From Paraphysomonas bandaiensis (lineage: Eukaryota; Chrysophyceae), in contig CBFFRP010000178.1 in the NCBI GenBank assembly GCA_965644295.1, positions 1 to 64,000 of the forward strand: 64,000 nt of DNA, read 5' to 3'. The position numbers and the translations under genes were made by a program. Below are positions 1 through 13,059 of this stretch, piece by piece (the first letter of the stretch is position 1; every line of letters begins with the position of its first letter). The notes under the pieces were generated by a model. It was given only the letters and a program-made list of their open reading frames with translations, did no database searches and was not told the DNA's origin.

Positions 1-440
1 TCCCCCTCAATTGAGTGTTGTACTTGTAACCCCTCCCAGCTATTGAATGCCTGAGATAAAAAAAATTCTTGACAGTAAAATAGACTCATCTCTAAGTCTA
101 AACCTCTGTCTAAAAAACTCAGTACCTACTTGCGCCTTCTTTTATCCCTTGGTCCCTCATTAATCACTTCAGTGGAACTCTTAACTTTCTCTCCCAGATT
201 TTCTCTTTCTCTGCTCCATATATGATAAATAACCAATGACTTTCTTATTAAATATCTGCTGCTTGTTGCGATGTATGCACATGCACTAACTTAATCGTAT
301 TGAACTGATTGGGATCACATTGCTCCTCTCACCATGTGATACTTAATCTCAATGTGCTTCGACTTCTTGTGAAACACTGGATTTTCAGCCCAAATCCTGG
401 GCACTCTGACTGTCGATGAAGAATGGTGTGGGTTTGATGA
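1..440. other. Window start, no gene recognised
   Basis: AT-rich DNA before the copia relic. I see no convincing coding frame, RNA gene or long terminal repeat. It could hold the 3' LTR of the minus-strand copia relic that follows, but without a second copy in the window an LTR cannot be recognised. Confidence 0.4.
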
Positions 441-449
441 GCCTCAACT

Positions 450-3000
450 TAATCTCCCCCGTCACCCCCGAACCCATAGCACTTCTTGGAGACCCGAGTA
501 AATACACTGATACTCAGACTGCATGTGACGTTGCCACTGTCGTCTGCAGTTTGGACTGCCAGACTATAGGCCCTCCCCACCCTGCAAACTTAACGTACCC
601 CGACGTGGACTTTCCTGGAGAGCTGATCTCACGCCCAATCCGCGTCAGTAAACATATGGAAGTCGAACCGTCTACTCCCATATTGAGTCCTTTGTCAATA
701 GAACCACGAATATATTGCCATGCATGTGTTAGTAGCTTGCATACTTCAATATTCACCTTATTACTGAACCGAGACAGTTGGCTCCCACTGCATAGGCAAT
801 ATCCGGCCTCCGTGTTCATCGATAGATATAGTAATGCACCTATCGGCCGATATGGGAAGTCAGCGTACTATAGCTGTTCCTCCTCGGCCCCAATGCTCAT
901 GCCGCGCCCCTTTTGCCACTAAATCCATTGCTCCCGCCGGTAGAGGACTCTTCCCGTACCTTTCGCTTGGTGACCCAAGATACTTTTCAAACTTTTCTAA
1001 GATCTTAGCCGCATACTTTCTACTGATTGGTCAAGACGAATATACTCTGGCGTTCTTGTGACTCAGAACATTCAGAAAATGTTCCATCTCACTTCATATC
1101 CTTCATATCAAACCGGGCACACAGTTGAGCTTTAATATCCTTCACTATGTTGACATCACGACCTAACACTAGGATATCATCCACATATATCGTTAATAAT
1201 ATCAATTCATCGCCCTTATACTGATAATACAAACACCGGGTCTAATACACATGGTTTAAAATGCATAGATCGTATGAATTTATCCAATGTTTTCCACCAC
1301 GACCGCGGGGAACTCCGAAGCCCGTATAACGACTTCTTCAGCTTAAAAAGCAGTACCCCTCAGGCGGCTGAAAGTCCGGGTTGCCTTCATATATACGTCC
1401 CCCCTCTATATCTGCATATAGAAATGCGTTAGACACATCAGTTGATGAATTACCATGTTCATCACGAAAGCCATGGCGATTAACAGTCGCACTGTTACCC
1501 CCTTAACAACAGGTGCGAAATGGTTCGTAACCACTCGACTACTGTCCACAACCGGTGCTACAAGACGAGCCTTATATCAGCGGACCTCTCCTCCTTATCG
1601 TACTTCTTTCCATGGGCAATACTTGGAGTGCAGTGGGACGACTCCGTCCGGTATACGAGTCACCTCCATGGTATCTCCCCAGCGCTTCGCCAAACCCTCT
1701 CGCTCTACACGGCGAGCTCGTCTCCACTCCCTGTGCTCGGCACTCTCCAAGGACTCACGATGTGTCCCAGGCACTGTCGACTCTTCCGCTGACATCCACA
1801 CTGAGTCTGCCTCCTGTAAAAGGTCACTCACATCACTCTCATCACTCAAATGATGGATTTGTCCTAACACCGACACATTCGTTACCGTCCTTGGAGTTCT
1901 TGCGCGTTTGCCGTGCGGATGATTCTCGGCAGGGGTCCCTTCCCCCGAAGGTAATGCTGAGTCAGCCTGGGGCTGCACCTGCCCACTTTCCGACTGCTGT
2001 GGCACCACTCCGCTGATACCGCCGTCACGGTTGTCAGTAACTCTGGCCTAACCACCCTCTGCGCAAGATCCTCTGTCATCTTCTTGATGTCAGCAATATG
2101 AATAGGAGTTTTATCCTCCACTTGAACCTGGTTACCAGTAACCAACGACCGGTATCCCACAATAAGTCCCTTCCTTATCACCACTCTGTTAGTCTTGTAT
2201 AGCAGACCACCATCCTCATGGTGCTTTCCGATAAGATACTCAAACTCACCCGGTTGACGAGCCTCGGGATCTATAGCCGCTTGACCTCCTCCAGCTCTCT
2301 ATAATAATCCTGAGACCTCTCAGGCATGATTCATCAAATAATACATGTACAGAGTGTACTACGGTGTCCCCCACTAGCACCTTGTATCCTTTTCGATCAG
2401 CTGGATACCCACAAATAACCTGTCATTGCTTTGTCCTCCCAGTCCTTCCTCCTGTCGGCCTTGGGTGTTGCTTACGCACTTTGCACCCCCATTTCCGTAA
2501 CCACGATAGGCTGGGAACGCTCCCCCTGGGACACACTCATATGGAGACATCCATCCTTGCCACGTCCGAGTTGGCATTCGTCGCACCAATGTAACAGCCA
2601 CAGTTTGATAAGCATCAGACCAGAACGACTTTGGAAGTCCAGATGCCGTCAACATCGTCAGTGTCATCTCCCCAATTGTTCAGAATTTCCTCTCAGACAC
2701 CGCGTTGAGCTCTGGCGTGTCTCGTGTTGTATGTGACACTGAGTCCCATATCGCTGCAACAGATACTCTCTTATCTGCCGACTAATAAGTTCGGATCCTC
2801 CATCGGCATGATACTTCCACTATACGGTTCCACCCCCTCGTACTTCTCCAAGTGGACCTCGCACAAGTGTCGTAGACATTTGAACACCTCCTCTCCGCTT
2901 CGAGTCCTCAATCCATATTCCCATATCATCTTTTGTTGCTAAGTCCGTAAATAGGAGCACGTACTTATACCCTTGTCTGGATTCACAATTGAGATAGACG
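450..3000 (-). mobile_element. Decayed Ty1/copia retrotransposon pol region
   Basis: Read on the minus strand, copia pol domains follow in order but in shifting frames. The integrase comes first (about 3000-2370): fragments resembling the central core with a DGGSEL-like stretch, then the copia-typical SGLPKSFW segment near 2640. Reverse transcriptase follows (about 1450-1080), with DVSNAFLYADIEGG, a KKSLYGLRSS segment and the catalytic YVDDILVLG box near 1190. RNase H is last (about 820-480), with WQSKLQTTVATS followed after a frameshift by an EYQ...LQEVLWVRG segment. The order integrase-RT-RNase H is diagnostic of copia rather than gypsy. Several frameshifts and in-frame stops (for example just after FDMKDMK near 1100) make it a dead copy. 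Long plus-strand open frames over 416-2016 are antisense shadows. No LTRs were identified. Confidence 0.85.
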
Positions 3001-3019
3001 GAGTCCCCCTCCCTTCGTT

Positions 3020-3700
3020 TTTTTCACACGGTAGTTGTATAAGCGATATATATTGCGTAGCATCAAACAGCGTCGAAATTGATTAAACGGCAGAGCTAGA
3101 AGTAGCCTACGATACAACTTCTCAACTGCTCCCATACCCCATTCAGCAGCCTGTCTAGCCGAGGTTATTTGCGTCCCGACTAGTATAAGTGTATAAGTCC
3201 CTGCCTTGCTTCTGGAGAGGCATTTTCTACATCATTTTCCTTTATAACAAACAGTCTGTCAAACATTAAGTATCCTCTTCTTTATGATGGTCGCTGGGGG
3301 TTTGTGGAGAGGGCTTCTGCACTTTGTAATCTTTGCCATCCACAAACCCCCAGCGACCATAAAGAAGAGGACACTTATGTTTGACAGCAAGACCCTAAAC
3401 TCGCTGTAGATCCAACGTTGGCCAACAGATTTTAGCCTCACTTAAGTCACTTAAAGATCTGTCAAGTGCCTCTTCGGTCTTCGGCTAGTTTAAGTGTCTT
3501 GGAAAGAGTGGCTGGCACTATACCAAATGTTTGACAAAGAGTCTTCGCTAACATGGTGTCCGTGTAGTAAGCCTTTGTGATATAATTTCGTTCTCTAAGC
3601 ATCAATCTGATGCGTTCCAGCACCAATAGCTTCATCAACAAGTGTCTCTTATGTGCAGCACCATGCAGTGCAACCATCATGGAGCGGTATATAGCCATGT
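3020..3700 (-). mobile_element. PIF/Harbinger transposase relic
   Basis: On the minus strand three pieces match the layout of a Harbinger DDE transposase. At 3462-3698 a helix-turn-helix-like stretch ends in TLCQTFGIVPATLSKTLKLAE. Near 3385-3320 is WGFVDGK, resembling the first catalytic aspartate region (GFxDG). Near 3165-3025 is RQAAEWGMGAVEKLYRRL followed by LYNYRV, the family's typical C-terminal region. The pieces are in different frames and separated by stops, so the gene is dead. A palindrome interrupts it at 3258-3385 (see separate entry). Upstream minus-strand sequence to about 3970 may belong to it but is not recognisable. Family assignment rests on motifs only. Confidence 0.6.
3258..3385. 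repeat. Inverted duplication (palindrome) in Harbinger relic
   Basis: The left arm 3258-3308 is the reverse complement of 3339-3385, with a few mismatches and a loop of about 30 bp. The right arm, read on the minus strand, carries the LLYGRWGFVDG transposase segment in the expected place. The left arm is therefore an inverted copy of transposase coding sequence rather than a transposon terminus. Confidence 0.85.
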
Positions 3701-4195
3701 TAACACTTATTATGGGTGTATTGCTTCGCCCCCCCCCGGGATATTGGAGGCGCAGCCCTTATCACAGTATCGGGCCCCACACGGGGGTGTCCAAGGCGAC
3801 AGTCCTGGGCACTGGGTGTTCTGAAAAGGCGATGCAACCAGCTTTCGATACACAGCGTCTCTCACAATCGAGAAGATTAAATGTGTCTATGAAATATGTT
3901 GCTAATTCTAGTGGGTAGAAAGTCCCCTTCAATGCGCTGCCCCCTCCGCATCTCTGATGTAGTAACAAGTCCACTGCTGATGCGTGTACTGATGCGTGAA
4001 GACAAGATCTCTACTACATTGCAGTATGTGGATGATTACGTATTTTCCCTTATATTATGCTCACATATCTATAGATACTGGAAAATTCACATTCCATTCT
4101 CTATATTTCTGCATAACAGTATGCAAAAACCCTACTTCTGTATTTTATAAATGAAAACGTGTGGTTTCTGTCTTCTTTCTCCTGAGTTATTCCTA

Positions 4196-4385
4196 GGAGA
4201 CTTTTTTCGACAAAGCGGACCAGTCTGGTCCCACTTTATTTTTTTGTATTGTGTTTTTTTGTATGGAACATGGGGGTATGGAACGTGTAGAGCTTGGTCA
4301 AAATGACCACAATTTTTTATTTCGAGTGGGACCAAATACAGTCCGACAAGTGGAGGGCTGGTCCACTTTGTCAAAAAACGTCTCC
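4196..4385. mobile_element. 190-bp MITE with 28-bp terminal inverted repeats
   Basis: The two ends match over 28 bp with three mismatches (starting GGAGAC and ending GTCTCC) and are flanked on both sides by TA (4194-4195 and 4386-4387). A TA target duplication suggests the Tc1/mariner type. No coding capacity is seen. The left half matches 40049-40168 and the right half matches about 43190-43252. Confidence 0.85.
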
Positions 4386-4744
4386 TAGTTTTCTTGTTGG
4401 TGCAGTTTAAATATTTTATGACCAACCAATCCTAATCCATTGGCACGAATGTTCATGAAATTTCTCACAACATACACTAGTGCAGTAGATTGTACATAGT
4501 GTACACTGATGGACAGAAGTGTATACTTCGTATTGCTATATGTACAGAGTATACCTCTGCTGTATTATGTGTATATATATGTATATGTGTATATATATGG
4601 CTGTATATGTGTATATATATGTGTATATATCCAACTGTTATACATTTCAATCATATCTCCCCACATATACATCCATACATTCCACACATTCCACATTATC
4701 TTCCAATTAATCAACTAAAATACAATCTATCTATTCATTTCATC

Positions 4745-7700
4745 ATGTCTTCCACACATCCTTTACAAGATAATGATGATAGCGGTGAATACAGTGCTGA
4801 AAATCTGGTAATAGCATATACATATACATACAACCCCCTCTAATAACATAAACATATATATGTATATATAAACAGGCATATAAAAAAGATTTAAGAGATA
4901 AAAACCCGATTTTTATAGCAACAATAGAAGGAAATTTAGAAAATTTAATTGATATATTTGATAATCTGACAATACATGAACAAAAAGATATTTTAGAGGA
5001 ATTAAATGTATGTATATATATATATATGTGTGATAATGTACTAATAGAGAGCTCTATATGATAGTTATCATTAGGTGGAACCATTCTTCATATTGCATTA
5101 CATAAACGACATATTTATGTTGCTAAATTTATTTTATCTATTGCTGCTGCTGTGGATGCTGATATGGGGATAAAGAATAAGGTTACGATTAGCTAATATA
5201 CATGATTATACTGTAATGTTATATTGTAATCATTTAATAGGATGGAGATACACCACTTCATTGTGCTGTTAGAACGAATAATGAGGTTGTTGTGAAAGAA
5301 ATTGTCAAGATTCTCAAGCGTGCTAAACTGATCAACGCTACTAACCACGTAATGACTTTGTAAATGTTTGACGTATTACGTACACTTGGTCAATAATTTG
5401 CAGTTTGTTGAATATTTATAATGTATTGTGCCTATGACGATGAGTTTCGCTGTCATGTGATTGTATTGTATTGCATAGTTCGGTGAGACTCCTCTGCACC
5501 TCTGCGGTCAGCACAAATGCTCTTGCCCACCGAAATGTGTCAATTGTACATCCTGTACCGCGTGCTCAATGTGTCTTGTTTGTGAACCGCACAGCCATGA
5601 GTCGAATGAAAGCGACTCTGGTGCAGTTTCGAGCGTTGATACACCTGAACCGTTACCTCAGTGTACTACCATCGCGGCTATCTTGTACGAGCATGGGGCG
5701 AATATTGAAGCATGGAATGCGGTATGTCAGATTTGTACATAGTGGTACTGTAGTAACAATTGTCACAACAACCTACGCACGCTTTGTGAAATATGTATGT
5801 TGCGCCAATTATATTTATTGCGTCATGGTATTACACGGTGCATAGTATTAATTGCCATACTCAGGGCGCCAAAAACCCCTATCATGTAGCAGCGGAAAAT
5901 GGAAATACTCATATGATTAGGTTTCTGAATAGCGTTGATAAGACTCGACGCTTATATACTCTGGTACGCCAAATGACTGTATTTTTGAAGTGTGTGTGCT
6001 CTAATTATTGAACATGGATGTGTTGCATGACTGCCATACAAGTATACAAGAAAATATATTGATGTATTGTATGTGCTATTGAGTAGAGGGTAGATAGAGT
6101 CATCAAAGAGAAAGAAGAAAAAGTAAAGTTTTTTAAAAATTTAAAGAAAGCGTTAAAGAAGAAAATTGGAATTAAAACTAAAGGGGAAGTGGTACGACAT
6201 CCTTATATTTGTACTTCTGTCGTGTCTAAATGTCGGGTTTGTTCGCGTGTGTTGTAGGGACGGATTCTGCCTACATGTTCGAAAAAGTGTATGTCGTCTA
6301 CTTTTGAGAAGGTAAATGTGTTTATGTGTAGTTCGTGGCAGCTTTTGTACTGCCAGGCAACATAACGTGGCCAATGTATTTTTGTATGATAAGTAATAGA
6401 GTGTATCTGTACTAAATTGTATGGCGGTTCATATAGTACTACAGTAACCCTCACGTGTCGTTTTCAGCTATTTGTTACTCCTTTGCTGAGAGCTTCGTGG
6501 CTATTAACGGGAGATGAAGCGAAACGGAACCAACGCAGGCTTGACGGAGAAGTCACCAGTACTGAGGCTGATCCAGCCGAATACAGACAGCAAATTATCT
6601 CAATGGCCAGGAATAGATTACATGGTACGTGACTCTACACTGCACATAACCTTTGTTCCTGCTTTCTGTATACACTGATAAAGCAGTACTTTAGTACAAT
6701 CTGGAAGAACTAACGATGATGAGGCTCCTACTGCTATAGAGTCGGACGCGGCCGATGAAATTCCTGAATTCGATGATGGGCTAGACCATGAAAAAGTTCA
6801 GGTATGATGATTTCATGCCTCTAATATATCCAAGTTGCCTTGGGTTTACTGTATGCTGTATCCATTCAGCTGATCTCTTTAACGATAATTTGATACAGAA
6901 ACCTCATTATTCCCTCACACCTCTACTACTAGCTATATGCAAGGGGCACATCGACACCGCCCTATTTCTAATTGATTATGACAGGCAACATGCCAAAAAG
7001 ACAGTGGACTGTGTAAGTCTCACTATTATAACATCTGCGTGCTTACTATGCGTAACTACACTTGCTCGCACACGTCACGCCTTTCTGCATTCCGTGTGTG
7101 TGTAATTTCTACTCAAATGGTAGCATGGCAACGGCCCTATGCATATGGCGGCCCGATCGGGTCTTGTGGAAATGCTTGAGGTACTCGTGAAGCATCCTGT
7201 TTTGGGGGGACCTTTAGTAGATGAAAGCGGTAAACCGACTCATTTGAATAAGGTACTTTGTGCTGCGTAGTAGTGGGGGAAATGTCTATCCGAGGAAGTT
7301 ACGTTGTGTCGTACTGTTAGCAATCGTGCTCTTGTAGTGTTGGTTGTGGGATGAGCTTGAGTTTGTCCGTCGTATGGATTTGTGTTATGCTATCTGTACA
7401 CTGCCCACTTTTATGAGTTCTTTGTGCCGGTTTTAGCAAGACGAGAATTTGCTTCATATCGCTGCAGCGCATGGGAATTACAGAATGACGGTCCATCTAA
7501 TAAGCAAATGCTTTGATATTGAGAGTCCCACATCGGTTAGTAGAGCTGTGTATATATATACTTTTTGATTTTTCATAAAAATGCGCGCCGTCATAGTTGT
7601 AATGAAATTAATAATTCTAATTGCGAAATACTGCAGAAATATTTTCGGCCGTTACATTTTGCAGCAAAAGGGGGACATTTGAAAGTCGTCAAGACACTGG

Positions 7701-10700
7701 TTCGACGATTTGGTGCTAATGTTAACACGTTGAACAAGGTATTTCTACTGTATGCTTATGCTGCTTGGTGTTCAAGTGTAAAAACGGCTAATTCGCGTTT
7801 TGTTAATTCGGTTGGCTTTGTTCAGAGACACAATTCCCCATTGGTATTAGCGTGTAAGTTTCGGCACTTTGATGTCATTGAGTTCTTGTTAAAGAATGGT
7901 GCCGATGCGAATTCTAAAAATAAGGTGCGGTGCACGTGGGGCATGAGTGAACGAGAGTAATGCTGCCATAGTGCGTTACTTGCCAATTGTTATTTCTCGC
8001 TTTTTTTAGTGTATTATACGTAAAAATAGCTATGTGTATTCCTTGTTGATATGTTCAAAATATTAGGGGTCGATGACACCACTGAGGGGTGCCATTTCCA
8101 GCATAAAAGATAGCAGAATGCTGATACGTATGATTAACTTACTGGTACAGCATGGAGCTGATGTATTTGTGAAAAAGGCTGAGGTTAGTGTGACAATTCA
8201 TATACTTGATAGTCTGAAATGCTGTAACGGCTATTTTCACCGCGGTTCCCATGGCTAGTGGTATTGCCATATTTCATTTAACCTATCACTTTTCCTAGTC
8301 AAATACAGCTCATAAAGTACTCCTGCTGGTGGCTGGTGTAAATGAAGATTCGAATAACAGTGCAACTGATGAACTTATGACATTCTCTATGATCACAATG
8401 GTGAGTCATGTTTACTGCTTGACGTATTTCGTAGAATGTTACGCAATAATTTCTGATATTCACAGCTCAAATTCTACGACACTCCTAATGCATTTTTGAA
8501 CAAGCATATGGAAGACCTTCTCACACGCCTACATGACAGAGCTGTGGGGCCTCAATTGATTAGCCAACTAGTTTTGTTTTCGGTGGCTGTCAAAGAAGCC
8601 GCCGAATCGCACCATATGGAGTCAATATTCCTCACTAAACGGCAAGAGCAGTTGGACGAGATTATCATCGAAGCAATGAAAGCACCTGTAATGGATGACT
8701 ACAAAAAATTTGTCACCACAATGTGCCTCAACCCCTTCGTTGTAGATCGTTTACCAACAGAGAATAAGCTACTAGTCGATTTAGGCAAAGGAGAATACTT
8801 GCTGACTTCTGAGGCCAAAACCCGAATCTTTTCCCGAGGTCCGGTTAGTTTGTGTATGAAGCATAACCTATCGGCATTGTGTGGCACGGCCCAGGTAAAG
8901 TAACACCTTATGTGTTGATTCTGTTAAGTATATCTCTTTTACACTGTGCGTGAGACTTTCAATAAAGTATGTCAATATCATCACAATGCTACACTATAGG
9001 TATCGACACTGAGTTACACGTCATTTTGGGATCATCTTAACGAGGATTTCAACTACTCTTCTCTTCAGTACTTGTCCCTGAAGTATATTAGAGAAGTTGG
9101 TTTCCTAGCGGTGCGGTCTCGGCCAGTGGTCATGTTTTTTCTAGAAGGCATTTCGAAGTGCTTTTTCATGCTTCTTTGTGCGTATATTGTCATAAATGTG
9201 TACTGGATCGAGTACCTCCCAGAAGGCTCCACGGAGTCACGCGATGCATACGAAGTAGGATCACCTATCATGCCCGCAGAATATGGATTAATATTTATGA
9301 CTTTTTCGATGTTGGTGTACGAGATTGGCCAAATGGAGGAGTCTGAGTGGGATATGACGACTTATTATGATGGAATGTGGAACAAACTCGATCAAATGTC
9401 ATTAGTGATGACCATAATATGGGCAATATGCAAGGTCGACCCTCACAGTTTACATTATACTGGGAAAGCTTTCTTATGCCTGACGGGTATTCCGAATTCT
9501 TTGAGTATGCTACGATACATATCCGTGCACCAATCTTCAGGAGTGCTGATATTAATGATCTTTCGGATGGGATTTGATTTGACGTGAGATATACTGCATT
9601 ATTGTATTTGTATACTGCTGTTATGTCCCGGTCATACGTGTTATGTGTCTCTTCTGTAATTATGGTTAGATCTATGTACCCCAATGATATACCAGCTGTT
9701 TTGGTATATTAAAAGCGACAACACTAACACTGTCGGTTTTTTGTTTGTGTAGAAACTTTCTCATGGTTCTCATCTTTGGTGTGTTTGGGTTTGGAATTGC
9801 ATTTATGGGACTGTTTCCTGTTGTTGAAGGATTCTCGAAAATCCAGCTCGCAGTGTACACGTTGTTTGATACTTCTCTGGGTGGGTTTTGAGACTACACG
9901 TTTATGATATGCGATGTTGATGTATGGGTGAATATCATATGACTGCTTATAAATATAGCTGTCTACTATGTCGTGATGTTTCTTTGTAGGGAATTACGAT
10001 CTCTCTATATTCAATGATGTTATGTACTCCAGTCTTGGAAAAGTTTTGACTATCGTGTTTGCCGTTTTCGTCATCATTCTCCTTCTGAATCTGCTGATAG
10101 CACGAATGGCGGTTAGTAAAATCACACTGTAGTTTGTTATGCAGTTGTATATAATAGTTATGAAAGTACTCGGTATAATACATTGAATTGTGCTTGTATG
10201 CCGTTATGTCATGATTACTCCTGTCGTTGAAATATGTTTATATTACACAGGGAACTCATGATGCAATTGATCAAAAAGCGTTTTTAGAGTGGGCACTTAT
10301 GGTGGCGAAAAATGCCCGAGACTATATGCTCCTGCAAGAGCGATGTCCGCTCTGCATGCTCCCCCCACCGTTTAATCTCGTACCTACTCTTCTGTATCCG
10401 ATACATTTCTGGTATATTAAGGTTCGCACGAAGGAAAAACCAGTGAACATTAAAGAGGTCATTAACAGACGCAAGAGCAATGCCGAGGTCTTGATGTATG
10501 ATATGAATGATGAACACAGTGAATCCTTTCGAGGAATCGCTTTAACTTATAAAGCGGTTGTGGGGCTGGTTTCCGGCCTGACTACTCGTGGGACTGTCTC
10601 AGTAGCTCCTGGCCTTATCGATGATGACGGATATTCCACGGGTTGCGATGAAGACAACGACGAGCCATTTAAGAGCGTCGTATCTATTGCTGGGACATGC

Positions 10701-11679
10701 AGTGACTGGGTTCTAAAGTGAGTGCTTCTCTCTGCTGTTATTCTATTGAGATGAGCTGGTACTTCAATACATGGCTTCATAATTGTTTTTTCTATGTTGT
10801 GATGACCCCTTTCTTCACACTCTGCAATTTTATATTAACTCATCTTTTGCAGTATCATTATGCTTCCACCACTGTTTATACTATCGATACCATTTCGTAC
10901 GATTGAATTTATCGTAAAGTTTGCACGTACAAGTAAATGGTATTTCATACCATACGGGGTTTTGATGGCGATTCCTTTTGTCCTTTTCATATCGGTATAT
11001 TTTGCGATTCGGTTATTTTATATATCGTCATCTCAAGTACGCTGGTTGAAATACTTTCGAAATGATAAGGATATTCGCTTAGAGGTTGATCATAGTATTA
11101 ATTGGTTGAAATCAAATTGGCGCAAACCGGAACGTTGTACTACTGCAACGGGTGGTAAAACTAGTGGGGCCATGGTAAGAATAAAGCTGTATAAAGTGGG
11201 GTACTGTAGAATCTTGTATTGTGCCATGGCAGTGTGATGCTTTCATTCCACATTTGCTGTACACAACGGTGTGCATGCTATGTCACCTGTCATTTTAAAT
11301 ACCTAATGAATTCGTAATGTAACGGTTAGCAACAGAGTAAATCTGCATTCGCTGCGAAGAAAAAAGACGAGTGGTTTGAAGAGAGTCTGAAAGATATATT
11401 CGGGCCGCATTTACCGGTGCGTAGGATGTAGTATCGTAGTATATTTTTTATTGTACTCTTTTAAATTTCTGTGCATGTACTAGTGTGTCACAGTGCTCTT
11501 TTATGCTGCCTTTCCCAGATTGCACTGTTGTTATGTATTCCTTTTGCGAGCGTCCTTGGTTATGTTTGTGTGGTTATTTTACTATTGTGTGTTAGGAACT
11601 CTACCCAGCTGATACCACCAAAGTTGACAGCGAAATTATTTCCCGACTTAAAAACCTTGAGGCACGATTAGGTACCTAG
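4745..11679 (+). CDS. Ankyrin-repeat TRP-type cation channel
   Basis: My spliced model has 25 exons, all phase-consistent, giving 1387 codons: 4745-4807, 4876-5007, 5065-5181, 5241-5348, 5479-5721, 5865-5963, 6087-6191, 6258-6311, 6468-6624, 6695-6801, 6899-7012, 7124-7252, 7437-7535, 7637-7738, 7826-7924, 8067-8183, 8299-8400, 8466-8894, 9000-9583, 9753-9880, 9990-10111, 10251-10717, 10853-11174, 11336-11416, 11596-11679. Exons 3-17 encode ankyrin repeats (TLHIALH, TPLHCAV, TPLHLCGQ, PLHFAAKGGHLKVV and similar), several exons holding one repeat. Exons 19-21 form an ion-transport domain: hydrophobic S1-S4, an S4-S5 region SMLRYISVHQSSGVLILMIF, a pore segment FDTSLGNYDLS, and S6 ending LLNLLIARM, as in TRP channels. 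After S6 come a CPLC motif and at least one further hydrophobic stretch (exon 23). It probably conducts cations at a membrane and senses ligand or force through the ankyrin array. Exon 5 carries an eight-cysteine insert. The extreme N and C termini are less certain. Confidence 0.88.
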
Positions 11680-12310
11680 AGGAATTCTATCAACAATTGT
11701 CATGTTGTTTCAATATTTTTCTTTTCTTAAATGAGATTCAGTACTTGTTTTTTGTATTACGATTCTGTAGTGTGTACTGAAAGTCCTGTTCATCCTTTGA
11801 AGAATGATGAGTACTTTTGGCGTTCGTATGATGTATTTTACGTTTTCACTTTATATTCAGTAAATTTTATTATTTTAAGTAACATATCTCATAGTAGATG
11901 CGTCTTAGAATATGAAATATTTTCGGAGAGGTGGAAATATTAAACAGATTTTTGCTACAATATTATAGTGCTAATGCAATATTTATATGATTTGTACATA
12001 TAAAAATATATAAGATTTATTTACACATGTGGTTGATGGTAGGTAGATCTATTATTATATATTATTATTGATGGAGCGCTATTAACAATTGCATTGCTAT
12101 ATATTATTGCCTATCCCTGCTAATAATGAGTGCCCAGTTCCCGCAATTATAAGGACCGTTTTTAAACCCTTTTTCAATAAATATTCGCAATAATATTGGC
12201 GATAGTAATGCTCAAAGATGCCACGAAGTAACTCTAGTGTTGCATGAACATTCTATATAGAATAGGGAAGATACTATATCTCAAAAATACTTAATTATTT
12301 ATAGCATATA
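11680..12310. other. AT-rich intergenic DNA, possible transposon end
   Basis: No coding frame is supported. Near 12120 the sequence reads CCTATCCCTGC, whose complement (CAGGGATAGG) resembles a hAT-type terminus and the end at 41913. No partner end or target duplication was found, so this is only a hint. Confidence 0.35.
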
Positions 12311-12312
12311 TC

Positions 12313-12830
12313 AGGTCTAGGGAACAATATATATTGAATATATTGCAATATATAAGTCTCATTATGCAGTAATTAAACACATGCGTAGATTCCATTTTTA
12401 GTACTAGTCATTAAGCTCACATGACTAGTCAAACCCACTACTGCTTAGCTAATCACAACTTTCCTCATACTCATTATCGGAGCCATCATCGGTGACGTCA
12501 TCATCACCACATTCATTCAAAATTACTTGAAATACGGCCACAACTGTCGAATAGCTTTCAGAAATCGCATCATATTTGAGTGTAGTAGGATGCATACTTT
12601 TGCGCAACACTGAGTGAATAAGGTTAGCTGTACTTAACAGGCATTCACATGTATTGGAAGTACATACAGCATGACTCGTGAACCTGTACTTAGATATTTC
12701 AATTTTTCGTTTCGTATTTTTCTGAATTATATTCTCCGCGGTACGAAGCCAACATCAGCTTCATCATCTTAGATATATTCTACCAGCATCTTTCTCTAGT
12801 AACCGCAAAACCTTATTTTCAGTGACACTA
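12313..12830 (-). mobile_element. hAT transposase relic (copy 1)
   Basis: On the minus strand at about 12720-12450 the frame reads ...FTSHAVCTSNTCECLLSTA then NLIHSVLRKSMHPTTL, ending in an acidic tail and a stop. This corresponds to the hAT C-terminal dimerisation segment (usually ERxFSxAxxxxxxxRxSMxPxxxE). Upstream coding has stops. The end at 12313 begins CAGGTCTAGGGAAC, close to the CAGGGCTAGGAAAC end of the copy at 41913. The two copies are alignable over about 350 bp, so they are one family. Confidence 0.65.
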
Positions 12831-13059
12831 GCAAGAGCTTGTGTCCTGCCTTGACATGTATATATGATGTCTATAAGTTAAGTAAAAATAAAGTCTAGTA
12901 ACTCCAAAATTACAGCAGAGATACTCTTCTATAATACTGTGCATTTGATTGAGTTTAATCGATAGATATCAGCACCATCCATCGCTGAGCTCCTCATGTG
13001 GAAGTGGATACATGTACCCATCTTCATCTAAGTTTGCGTAACAAAATGCAGAGTTGACA

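Noticed and set aside
416-2016. Long plus-strand open frames
   Set aside because: They are antisense to the copia RT/RNase H relic, whose motifs are clear on the minus strand.
4490-4843. Open frames rich in Tyr/Ile/His across the leader of the channel gene
   Set aside because: They arise from TATATG/GTATAT simple sequence and overlap the real channel start at 4745 in other frames.
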